From: a virus
Virus record (IMG/VR): IMGVR_UViG_3300027777_000178
Location: 1 to 21,469 of that record
Reading direction: 5' to 3' (one strand)
Length of the DNA: 21,469 nt
The first letter of the stretch is position 1. Each line of letters starts with the position of its first letter. This document shows, piece by piece, positions 13,746-21,092 of this stretch. Made by a program: the position numbers and the translations under genes. The notes under the pieces were generated by a model, which worked only from the letters and a program-made list of their open reading frames with translations, was not told the origin of the DNA and did no database searches.

Positions 13746-14977
13746 ACGCAATCGACCAGAACGGTATCCAAACCGATACTTCGGCGCAGACTCTGGCTAA
13801 ATTTCTCAATGGGTTCACCAGCAATGCGGGCGTAAGATACGCCGGGATGTTTGAGATCTATGGGGCGACCATCAACGTCAACCCCAACTCTCCTGACGGG
13901 CAGTTCGTTAATCTCGGAGTGCAGTTCACCCAGGATATGCTGGCTTTCATCCAGCAAGCCTACGCCAGCTTCGACCCCGATCAGGCAATCGGAGTTCAGC
14001 TCGACCAGCGCTGCGCGATCAACGGGGTAGTGCGTAACGCCGGCACCTACACCTACACGAACATCACCGTCACTGCGACCCAAGCCGTAACGATCAATGG
14101 GCTAGACACCGCGCCAAACGCCCCCTTCACGGTGTCGGATTCCTCGGGCAACCAGTTCGTGCTGGTATCCACTCACGTCTTTGGCGCAGCGGGCAACGCA
14201 TCCTTGGCTTTCCGTGCTCTCGTGCTTGGTTTGGTGGAGACCGTGCCAAACACGATCACCGTCATCACCACCGTCACGCTGGGCATCTCCACGGTCAACA
14301 ATCCGGCTGCGGCTACCTCTGTTGGCACCAACGAGGAGACAGATTACAACCTGCGTATCCGTCGTGCTCGGTCGGTTGCTTTGCCAAGCCGAGGCTATTT
14401 CGACGGGCTCTATGGTGCTCTGGTCGATATAACCGGGACGACCTCCGTCAAACTGCTGGAGAACACCACCAACACCACTGACGGCAATGGCATCCCTGGC
14501 CACTCCATCTGGGCAATAGTCCAGGGCGGATCCAACACCGACATCGCCAACGCAATCTACGTGAAGCGCAACGCGGGCTGCGGCATGAAGGGAAGCGTCT
14601 TAGAGTATATTACTCAGGTGGACGGATCTTTCTTCGCCATCTTCTTCGACCGCCCGACAACTCAAGACCTCTGGATCGAGTTGGATGTTCATGCGGTCAC
14701 TGGCACGGTGGATACTGCGTATCTGGAGAACCAGTTACTGGCCGCATTGACAACACCCACAATCAATTCTGCGGGCTTGCTGCCCTACGCCATTGGGCAA
14801 AGCGCCGTCGCCTCCACCATCGCGGCATTTATTCAATCGCTTGCGCCTAACGTAGCCATCTCTGGCGAAGGTGTGTCTACGGCAATCGGTGGTCCCTTCG
14901 TGTCGTTCGTCGCTCCGACAGCGGTCAACTACCAATTCGCAACCTCTCTGGCCCGCATCACGATTACCGAGATATGA
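13742..14977 (+). CDS. Baseplate J protein (gp47/gp6-like)
   Basis: A 411-residue baseplate J family protein. Features: an N-terminal segment with PDGQFVNLGVQFTQDMLAFIQQAYASFDPDQAIGVQLDQRCAINGVVRNAGTYT, which matches 'G.ll.l.a....d......ay..ldP..A.G..LD....inGi.R..at.t'. Then comes GTNEETDYNLRIRRARSVALPSRGYFDGLYGALVDITGTTSVKLLENTTN, the classic 'GteETD..lR.R...s...p..g....l..al..i.GV..v.v.eN.t' core. The C-terminal half holds the small alpha/beta domains (IWAIVQGG, IELDVHAV). It forms the wedge ring that transmits the contraction signal. Neighbours on both sides overlap by ATGA. Confidence 0.92.
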   Translation: MNAIDQNGIQTDTSAQTLAKFLNGFTSNAGVRYAGMFEIYGATINVNPNSPDGQFVNLGVQFTQDMLAFIQQAYASFDPDQAIGVQLDQRCAINGVVRNAGTYTYTNITVTATQAVTINGLDTAPNAPFTVSDSSGNQFVLVSTHVFGAAGNASLAFRALVLGLVETVPNTITVITTVTLGISTVNNPAAATSVGTNEETDYNLRIRRARSVALPSRGYFDGLYGALVDITGTTSVKLLENTTNTTDGNGIPGHSIWAIVQGGSNTDIANAIYVKRNAGCGMKGSVLEYITQVDGSFFAIFFDRPTTQDLWIELDVHAVTGTVDTAYLENQLLAALTTPTINSAGLLPYAIGQSAVASTIAAFIQSLAPNVAISGEGVSTAIGGPFVSFVAPTAVNYQFATSLARITITEI

Positions 14978-15861
14978 GTCTGACGACGCTCACCGATTAC
15001 TACAGCTCGCTTTTGGCCTACCAGTACCGGGGGCTGCCCAATGCTGATCGGCAAGTGAAGCTGTGGGCGAGCCAGATGATTGGAGAGAACCTCGCGGGGT
15101 CTTTTCTGACGTGCTTTGACCTCGATCAAGCTATCGGTCCTCAACTCGACATCTTGGGAAAGTATGTCGGAGTGGCTCGCAACATCGGGGCACCCGAGGC
15201 TCGACCTTACTTTGGGCTTTGGACTTACGCCGAGACGATTTTGCTCCAAGCCAGCTACCAAGGCACTTGGAATCCCACGACTAACGATCCTGCGCTGACT
15301 TCCAGCACATCAGGTAATTGGTGGGTGGCGAGCAGCGCCGGCACCTCGACCAGCCCAGTAGCCGCAACCTTTGCCTGCGGCGACGTGCTCTACTGTTCTG
15401 GGGGAACGGCTTTCAGCCATTACGTCACAGGCACTCCCAACGGCAACGGTTTGACCAGCTACGCTTCCCCAGGGGTCAACGCCAACGGCATCTTCTACCG
15501 CTACGATTTTGCGACGGGCCAGAATAGCAATCTCACCGACGAGCAATATCGCACGGTCATCAAGCTCAAGATCGTCCTCAACTCTAGCGACGGCACCTTG
15601 GCGAACATCATGGCGTATCTCCAAGAGTTCTTCGCGGGGCAGATTTTTTTAGTGGATACTCAGAACATGAATCTGGCCTACACCGTTCTTTCGACGGTAG
15701 CCCTGTCCCCAGAGCTGCTCTCAATCTACTTGCCTCGACCTATGGGGGTCGGTATCAGCGTGACCATTATCTCACCGATACCGGGAGGAGGCAGCACCCT
15801 TACGACCGAAAGTGGGGATACTCTGATTACTGAAGATGGTTTAACCCTGACTACCGAATAG
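14974..15861 (+). CDS. DUF2612 baseplate wedge protein with inserted domain and repeat tail
   Basis: A 295-residue protein of the DUF2612 family, which occupies the place of P2 gpI after the J gene. Residues 1-82 (YYSSLLAYQYRGLPNADRQVKLW, then CFDLDQAIGPQLDILGKYVGVARNIG) and 185-260 (NLTDEQYRTVIKLKIVLNSSDGTL, YLQEFF) are the family core, built on 'fdldtAvG.QLD.lG..vGv.R' and 'lsDeqYR..ikl.i..N'. Residues about 93-152 are extra: a YQGTWNP-TTNDP segment, SGNWWVASSAGTS and ACGDVLYCSGGTAF, a beta-type module known to me from fibre proteins. The C-terminus (275-295) is a period-8 repeat. It probably anchors fibres to the baseplate. ATGA overlap with the J gene. Confidence 0.83.
   Translation: MSLTTLTDYYSSLLAYQYRGLPNADRQVKLWASQMIGENLAGSFLTCFDLDQAIGPQLDILGKYVGVARNIGAPEARPYFGLWTYAETILLQASYQGTWNPTTNDPALTSSTSGNWWVASSAGTSTSPVAATFACGDVLYCSGGTAFSHYVTGTPNGNGLTSYASPGVNANGIFYRYDFATGQNSNLTDEQYRTVIKLKIVLNSSDGTLANIMAYLQEFFAGQIFLVDTQNMNLAYTVLSTVALSPELLSIYLPRPMGVGISVTIISPIPGGGSTLTTESGDTLITEDGLTLTTE
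15796..15858 (+). repeat. Period-8 peptide repeat at the end of the DUF2612 gene
   Basis: The codons specify TLTTESGD, TLITEDGL and TLTTE: 2.6 units of an octapeptide with consensus TLxTExGx, ending at the stop codon. The DNA of the units differs at synonymous sites, so the peptide pattern rather than the DNA repeat seems to be kept. Confidence 0.85.
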
Positions 15862-15863
15862 AC

Positions 15864-17519
15864 ATGAGCAACATCACTATCACTGGCTTATCAGCCATCG
15901 GCACGATCACGTCGGCTACGTTGCTCCCCGTGGTGGATGTATCCGGCACCCCGACTACCAAGAAAGCTACGGTCGCGCAGCTCATCAGCGGTCTGCCCGT
16001 TGCTACTTCATCCACGGTCGGCACAATGTCTGCCGCTGACAAAGCCAAGCTCGACGCCGCTACCGACGCCAACACCGCCAGCGCCATCGTGCGCCGAGAT
16101 GCGTCAGGGAACTTCACGGCAGGCACGGTCACGGCAGCAACAGTCACCGGACTCAGCACGCCGACCAACCCGACCGACGCTGCCAACAAGAGCTACGTCG
16201 ATGCCAGTGCCGCAGGACTTACCGTCAAGCAAGCTGCCCGCGTTGCTACCACAGCAAACGTCACTCTCAGTGGTGGAGCACCCAACGTGGTGGATGGCAT
16301 CACACTCCTCGCCAACGACCGCATCTGCGTCAAGAATCAGTCAACCCTGACTCAAAACGGTATCTACTATGTCGCTACGTTGGGCACGGGATCAAACGGA
16401 ACTTGGACGCGAACCACTGACGCCGACACCGGAGCCGAGCTTGCCACGGGAACTTACATCTTCGTAACCGCTGGAACCGTCAACGCCAACGCAGCCTTCA
16501 CGATGGTCACCCAGGGGACAATCGTGATTGGGACGTCAGACATCGTCTGGGCCTTGTTCTCGCAGGTAACCAGCATCGCAGCTTCCAGCATCACGGGGCA
16601 GTTAATTTCCAGTCAAATTCAAGACGCGGCAATCGGCACAGCTAAGTTCGCCGCAAGCTTAACCCCTGTGGAGATTCTGGGAACCCTTCCAAGCTCGGGC
16701 AACTTTGCGGGACGACAAGTCTTCCTGACCACCGACTCCAAGCTCTACCGCTACACCGGATCGGCCTTCACCGTAGCGGTGCCAACGGTGGATTTGACCG
16801 GCCAAATCACGACCACCCAGATCACCGACAACGCCATCACCTCGGCCAAAGTCCTCGCAGGAGCCATCGTGGCTGGCAAAATTAGCGCCAACGCCGTCAC
16901 TGCCGGGACAATCGACGCCAACGCCGTCACTGCCGGCACCATCTCAGCAGGAGCGGTCAACACGACGGAGCTTGCAGCCAATGCTGTCAACGCCAGCAAG
17001 ATCGCCGCAGGAGCAGTCACGGTGGGCAAAATTTCAGTCGCTCAGCTCGACGGAATCAGCGCCAACCTTGGCAACATCACAGCTGGAACCTTGACCAGTG
17101 TCGATCTGACGGCATCGAGCGGACTCAGCCAAGTCTCAATCACCTCGGCGGGGATGGTCGTGGGCGCTGGGCGCATCACGTTTGCCGCCTCTGGAAGCAA
17201 TCCGACTGTGCGCGTATACGCTATTGGAGGCACCGACCGCATCGAAATCAACGGCAACAGTACCTCGGGAATACCCGCAGCGATACAAGCCTTCGACGGG
17301 ACGGGCGTATCCGGCGTAACCATAAGCTCCGCCGGCGTGGTGATGACCAACGCAAAATCCGTCAATTTTGGGGCAGGTTCACGCCTGCAAAAATCTTCTA
17401 GCGATTCGTGGACCCCCAAGATGTTCGACGGGAGCCACGACATAGAGTTCCAGTGGGACGGAGCAGACCTCAAAGTCCGCATCGACGGCAGCACCGTCAA
17501 AACCATCCAGACCTTTTAA
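15864..17519 (+). CDS. Tail fibre protein
   Basis: A 551-residue fibre. Residues 1-45 (ITITGLSAIGTITSATLLPVVDVSGTPTTKKATVAQLI) form the attachment head found on many phage fibres. Then come SASAIVRRD-type and TNPTDAANKSYVDA segments and a module at about 122-235 (VTLSGGAPNVVDGITLLANDRICVKNQ, then NGIYYVATLG and GTWTRTTDADTGAEL), well known from phage fibres. Residues 240-400 are built from short repeats of the form I-x-x-x-A-I/V-x-x-x-K/T-I, including tandem ANAVTAGTI units, as in lambda gpJ-type stalks. The C-terminal 130 residues are beta-rich with a final strand block (DIEFQWDGADLKVRIDGSTV). No chaperone or autocleavage domain is visible. It starts 2 bases after the DUF2612 stop. Confidence 0.85.
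   Translation: MSNITITGLSAIGTITSATLLPVVDVSGTPTTKKATVAQLISGLPVATSSTVGTMSAADKAKLDAATDANTASAIVRRDASGNFTAGTVTAATVTGLSTPTNPTDAANKSYVDASAAGLTVKQAARVATTANVTLSGGAPNVVDGITLLANDRICVKNQSTLTQNGIYYVATLGTGSNGTWTRTTDADTGAELATGTYIFVTAGTVNANAAFTMVTQGTIVIGTSDIVWALFSQVTSIAASSITGQLISSQIQDAAIGTAKFAASLTPVEILGTLPSSGNFAGRQVFLTTDSKLYRYTGSAFTVAVPTVDLTGQITTTQITDNAITSAKVLAGAIVAGKISANAVTAGTIDANAVTAGTISAGAVNTTELAANAVNASKIAAGAVTVGKISVAQLDGISANLGNITAGTLTSVDLTASSGLSQVSITSAGMVVGAGRITFAASGSNPTVRVYAIGGTDRIEINGNSTSGIPAAIQAFDGTGVSGVTISSAGVVMTNAKSVNFGAGSRLQKSSSDSWTPKMFDGSHDIEFQWDGADLKVRIDGSTVKTIQTF
16887..16946 (+). repeat. Tandem 30-bp repeat in the fibre stalk
   Basis: Two adjacent 30-base units coding for ANAVTAGTID and ANAVTAGTIS (residues 342-361). 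The first 20 bases of each unit are identical (GCCAACGCCGTCACTGCCGG) and the rest differ at a few sites. Looser copies of the motif lie on both sides (AGAIVAGKIS, AGAVNTTELA, ANAVNASKIA, AGAVTVGKIS), so the stalk probably grew by duplication in 10-residue steps. Confidence 0.9.
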
Positions 17520-17521
17520 CC

Positions 17522-18361
17522 ATGCCTGCCATTCAACGCTACACGCAAAAAGTATTCGGTGGGTCGCTTACCCCGACCGGCAACGTCGCGGTCTACGGCA
17601 GCTTGGCCGCAGGTTCGCCAACATACCCCTCGATCACCTCGGACTTGGCGACCATCCAATCTTTGGCAGCTTGGACTACTGGGCTCAACAATGCCGTGAT
17701 CGGCAACCGCAGCCCCGCGTTGGAAGACCTCAACGGCTTGTTCGTGGTGTTGTCTCAGCAAATTGCCTACCTGCTCCAGAACGGCATCGCCGAATGGGAC
17801 TCGGGCACGGCCTACTACGTCGGCCAAGCCGTCCGCGTTCCAGGCACCGCTCTGGTCTGCTTCAGCCTCGTAAACAGCAATCTGGCGAACAACCCCGCCA
17901 CCGACTCGAACAACTGGTGCGCCAGCGGTTCGTCCTATCCGGCAATAGCGGTAACTGCTGTTTCTCAGATCGTCTCGGTAGACGGGGGAGGGCACACCAT
18001 CAATTTCGACTCTTCAGAGTATGACCCGCAAGGGCGCTACTCAGTTTCAACGTACCGTTACACCGCGCCAGTGCCTGGGGCTTACCGCATCTCGGCTAAC
18101 CTCCAAGTGGATAACAACACAGGCCAGACCAGCACGATGGAGTTAGCCTGCCGCGCCGTAAAAAACGGTTCCGTAGTCCTTCGCGCCGCTGGCACGTCCG
18201 TAGCAAATCCCCCCGGCAGTCGCTGGTATCCGCAACTCAACACCGTCGTAGTCCTTGCCGCCGGCGACACGGTGGAGATCCAGCTTGAGGCCAATGACAC
18301 GGTGAACTCTGGCACCGTCACCGTCTCCAACTCCGACTGGTCGATCAGCAAACTCCCATGA
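17522..18361 (+). CDS. Tail fibre/tip protein with carbohydrate-binding-like and C1q-like domains
   Basis: A 279-residue protein. Residues 1-90 (QRYTQKVFGGSLTPTGNVAVYGSLAAGSP, then PALEDLNGLFVVLSQQIAYLLQNGI) are a common phage fibre N-terminal module with a helical stretch. Residues 92-133 (WDSGTAYYVGQAVRVPGTAL, ending in SNNWC) resemble the W-x-Y-x-x-G-x-x-V-x-x-x-G ... W pattern of small CBM5/12-like sugar-binding modules. Residues about 148-279 look like a C1q/TNF-type jelly roll: INFDSSEYD, YRYTAPVPGAYRISANL, NTVVVLAAGDTVEIQLEAN, and a final strand. Such trimeric jelly rolls often form receptor-binding tips. I chose the ATG at 17522, two bases after the previous stop, over in-frame codons inside the fibre gene. 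Confidence 0.75.
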   Translation: MPAIQRYTQKVFGGSLTPTGNVAVYGSLAAGSPTYPSITSDLATIQSLAAWTTGLNNAVIGNRSPALEDLNGLFVVLSQQIAYLLQNGIAEWDSGTAYYVGQAVRVPGTALVCFSLVNSNLANNPATDSNNWCASGSSYPAIAVTAVSQIVSVDGGGHTINFDSSEYDPQGRYSVSTYRYTAPVPGAYRISANLQVDNNTGQTSTMELACRAVKNGSVVLRAAGTSVANPPGSRWYPQLNTVVVLAAGDTVEIQLEANDTVNSGTVTVSNSDWSISKLP

Positions 18362-19185
18362 GCACTGTCCTTGAACAGATCCCCATCCGGCTATCCTTCA
18401 GTCCGGTCTCTAATCCGCCCAACGCCCCCATCGACTCCAACACGGGGTTAGCGGCTGCGTGGTGGCGCGGGAATACGGTAGCCTTGCAATGTGGTATCTT
18501 TGACTCGCTGGGCGTCAGTGTGAACCTCACGAATGCCACGGCAGTCCAGCTCCTCATCCAAGACACCCCGACGAGCGCCAACGTGCTGCTGAACAAGTCG
18601 CTCGTATCCGCCGACATCATTCCGACCATCTCTTCGGCGGGCTGGGCCTCGGGACAACAGCAGCAGTTCACTTTCAACCTGCTCAATGGTGACACCGACT
18701 TTGACCTTGGCGGAGCCGAGTCCGCAACCTTCTGGTTGTCGCTGCGGGTCTTCACGGGTGTATCCACGTTCTTGATCTACGGTGCAGGCTACATCACCGT
18801 GTTCAATGCGGGAGTCCTGATTCCCGTCCCCAACCCCGAGTTCGTGTCCCTGCATACCCAGACCAACAGCACCGGCAACAGCACGGTGTCCCCGACGGCG
18901 GTGGTGCATACCGAGAAGATTACCCTCACGGGTGGAGCCACAGTGCGCAACGTCCTCGTCAGCACGGTGGGCTTGCCAGTAGGGGCTCGCATCGACTTAG
19001 CCTTGGTCTTCAGTTGCGCCAACGGGACCACGGTCAACATCTACAACACCTCGACCAGTGGTGCCCTCCTCTTCTCCTTCATCCGCGCCGGCGATGAGCC
19101 CAATGCTCTTTTCCGCCTTGTCGCCAATGGCGTAGGCGGCTTCCTCAATGTCGAGCAAGTTATCCCGGCTTTCCCCGCCCTCTGA
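18358..19185 (+). CDS. Structural protein of unknown family, two-domain (possible fibre connector)
   Basis: A 275-residue protein that I cannot place firmly. Residues 1-155 are beta-rich: [14 protein letters not shown], an [21 protein letters not shown] segment, then [17 protein letters not shown] and [13 protein letters not shown]. This outline (a charged 'wwRG..v.l.v.lf' strand, 'n.t...v.l.d', then a 'fwl.l.v.t' strand) recalls BppU-type N-terminal baseplate domains that carry fibres, but the match is loose. Residues 180-275 form a second beta domain with [22 protein letters not shown] and [24 protein letters not shown], a shape often seen in fibre C-termini. The ATG overlaps the previous stop (ATGA), so it is coupled to the C1q-like gene. 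Confidence 0.65.
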   Translation: MSTVLEQIPIRLSFSPVSNPPNAPIDSNTGLAAAWWRGNTVALQCGIFDSLGVSVNLTNATAVQLLIQDTPTSANVLLNKSLVSADIIPTISSAGWASGQQQQFTFNLLNGDTDFDLGGAESATFWLSLRVFTGVSTFLIYGAGYITVFNAGVLIPVPNPEFVSLHTQTNSTGNSTVSPTAVVHTEKITLTGGATVRNVLVSTVGLPVGARIDLALVFSCANGTTVNIYNTSTSGALLFSFIRAGDEPNALFRLVANGVGGFLNVEQVIPAFPAL

Positions 19186-19189
19186 TCCC

Positions 19190-20446
19190 ATGAAACGACT
19201 ACCTGTTTTCCTCCTCTTGGCATCCACTGCGCTTGGACAGGTCAATGTCCAGAAAGCGTCAGGCACAAACGAGATCAGCGGCTCGTTGGTAGTCGGTAGC
19301 GGCAAGACCCTCACTGCCACGGGCAGCGGCATCATTGCGGCTACGTCTGCGCCCGCCTCTGGCATTACTGGTGTTGTCGGGGTTGCCAATGGGGGCACAG
19401 GCATCTCCACAACTCCCACAAACGGGCAGTTGCTCATTGGCAACGGCACAGGGTTTACGGCCAGTACGCTGACCGCTGGTTCGGGAATTTCGATTTCTAA
19501 CAGCGCAGGCGCAGTTACCATCACGGCAACTGACGGCAACATTGCGCTCGACGACGGCACGGCGGCGGCTCCCTCGCTCAACTTTATCAACGACGCCAAC
19601 ACCGGACTTTATCGGCCAACGGCAGACACGGTCGGCATTGTCGGCGGAGGCCACGACATCCTGCGGCTGACTGACGTGGCAAGCGCGACCGACTATCTTG
19701 AAATTAAAAATGGCATCGGCGTCGGAAACCCGCTCCACGTTCTTGCCGAGGGTCCGAGCGCGAACATCGGGATGCACTTGCAGCCAAAAGGCAGTGGGCT
19801 TCTGACGATTTCGGACGGCACGGATTTCAACAAAGGTATCCGGTTTCGCTCCTCGTCAAGTGCCGCCAGCGCAATCACGCTGCTCGATGCCGTCTCGACT
19901 GCGGGGCGCGTCGTGACCCTGCCGGATGCAACAGACACCCTCGTCGGACGCTCAACCACAGACACGTTGACGAATAAAACGCTCGTCGCTCCCGCGCTTG
20001 GCACCCCTGCCAGTGGAGTTGCAACCAATCTGACCGGCTTGCCCCTCACGACGGGAGTCACTGGCGTATTGCCAGGGGCAAACGGTGGCACCGGCGTGGC
20101 CAACACCGGGAAAACGCTCACCTTGCAAAACTCAGTGGTCTTTGCGGGGGTGAACGGATCGACTTTGAACATCTCCACTGGGGGCACTTTGGGGAGCGCG
20201 GCCTTCACCGATGCGAGCGCTTACCAAGCAAACGGAGCGGGCATTACCTCCTTGGCGACCCTTTCAGCCATATCCACCACAGCATTGACAGTTCCAGTGA
20301 TTCGGTTGTGGATACAAACGTCGGATGGAACCTCGCAGATGTGGGTGCTCAAGACGGGCACCGACGCCACTGATACGGGGAGCGTCCAACGACCCGACGA
20401 CTACAACGCTTCCACCAATGCTAAAGTCTGGTATCGCGCAGGATAA
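19190..20446 (+). CDS. Fibre-like protein with N-terminal Sec signal peptide
   Basis: A 418-residue protein. The first 16 residues ([16 protein letters not shown], then Q) form a Sec signal peptide: two basic residues, a Leu-rich core and an A-L-G cleavage site. The rest is phage-fibre-like: [76 protein letters not shown] and a second GANGGTG at about 296-302. The last 60 residues are shared with the protein at 20774. I chose the ATG at 19190, 5 bases after the previous stop, because it gives a clean leader; the upstream in-frame ATG at 19148 would put the signal sequence inside the chain. The name fibre is by sequence; the leader is unusual for a cytoplasmically assembled virion part. Confidence 0.75.
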   Translation: MKRLPVFLLLASTALGQVNVQKASGTNEISGSLVVGSGKTLTATGSGIIAATSAPASGITGVVGVANGGTGISTTPTNGQLLIGNGTGFTASTLTAGSGISISNSAGAVTITATDGNIALDDGTAAAPSLNFINDANTGLYRPTADTVGIVGGGHDILRLTDVASATDYLEIKNGIGVGNPLHVLAEGPSANIGMHLQPKGSGLLTISDGTDFNKGIRFRSSSSAASAITLLDAVSTAGRVVTLPDATDTLVGRSTTDTLTNKTLVAPALGTPASGVATNLTGLPLTTGVTGVLPGANGGTGVANTGKTLTLQNSVVFAGVNGSTLNISTGGTLGSAAFTDASAYQANGAGITSLATLSAISTTALTVPVIRLWIQTSDGTSQMWVLKTGTDATDTGSVQRPDDYNASTNAKVWYRAG

Positions 20447-20455
20447 TTTTTACTT

Positions 20456-20764
20456 ATGAGCACCTTCCGACATTCCTCCAGCGGCGCAGCAAAAACGCTC
20501 GTTGTCGCCGCTTCGCCCGTCAACTTCGTCGTTGGCGACTTCTCCACCCCCACCGAGCCCTACCTACGGCTCCAAGTGCAGGACAACTCGATCTACGTCA
20601 CCTATGACGGCACCACCCCGTCTGCTTCCAATGGGGAGATCCTGACTCCAGGTCTGGGGGGCTACTTCCTCAAAAGTGACGTGCTGAATTGGAAGTTCCT
20701 GCAAGTGTCTCTCGCGGCTCGGGTCTTTGCCCAGCCTTGCGACAGCATCAGTCCAACCAACTGA
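20456..20764 (+). CDS. Small virion-associated protein
   Basis: A 102-residue protein without signal peptide or membrane segment. Features: a Ser/Ala-rich N-terminus (FRHSSSGAAKTLVVAASPVNFVVGDF), then LRLQVQDNSIYVTYDGTTPSASNGEIL, LKSDVLNWKFLQVSLAARVFAQPCDS. The pattern 'Lr....d..iyvT.DGt.PsasnG..l..g....l.....l..wkf....s..a.vf.q..' recurs in short phage structural proteins placed among fibre genes. It probably decorates a fibre or baseplate; I cannot name a family. It begins 9 bases after the previous stop. Confidence 0.65.
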   Translation: MSTFRHSSSGAAKTLVVAASPVNFVVGDFSTPTEPYLRLQVQDNSIYVTYDGTTPSASNGEILTPGLGGYFLKSDVLNWKFLQVSLAARVFAQPCDSISPTN

Positions 20765-20773
20765 TAAAACATC

Positions 20774-21085
20774 ATGCTCACCGCAACCGCAGTTGCCTCG
20801 CGGGGTTGGCTATTGGACACAGCCTCCTCGGCAAGTCCTTCTCCCTACCCTGTCGTAGTCAATACTGGCATTACCTCGTGGGCACAGCTTGCAGCAGTAA
20901 CTACGACCACTCTGCCTCTCGCCAGCGTCATTGCCTGGGTCGAAGCATCCACCCTGATCCTGATTGTCACCCAACTCCTTGCAGGGACTGACGCCACAGA
21001 TACCGCCAACGGAGTTCAGAGACCCAATGATTTCAACTCCTCCACCAATGCCAAGGTGTGGTTCCAAGTTGGCTACGTCCCCTAA
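20774..21085 (+). CDS. Small protein sharing a domain with the C-terminus of the upstream signal-peptide fibre
   Basis: A 103-residue protein. Residues about 35-100 align with residues 354-418 of the signal-peptide fibre at 19190. Both have the order W/L-A-x-L-x-A-V/I-x-T-T-x-L, then V-I-x-x-W, then TGTDATD/AGTDATD, a V-Q-R-P-N/D-D segment and STNAKVW. The N-terminal 30 residues (ATAVASRGWLLDTASSASPS) are not shared. The domain therefore exists both as a fused tip and as a free-standing protein, which suggests a module that can be swapped or that associates with the fibre. The start is 9 bases after the previous stop, with no Shine-Dalgarno motif. Confidence 0.68.
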   Translation: MLTATAVASRGWLLDTASSASPSPYPVVVNTGITSWAQLAAVTTTTLPLASVIAWVEASTLILIVTQLLAGTDATDTANGVQRPNDFNSSTNAKVWFQVGYVP

Positions 21086-21092
21086 TTTACCG

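Noticed and set aside
17408-17521. Upstream start for the C1q-like fibre gene
   Set aside because: It overlaps the end of the fibre gene by 112 bases with an Arg/His/Pro-rich shadow translation; the ATG at 17522 gives the known fibre N-terminus.
19148-19189. Upstream start for the signal-peptide fibre
   Set aside because: It adds 14 residues before a clean Sec leader and overlaps the previous gene; the ATG at 19190 is 5 bases after the previous stop.
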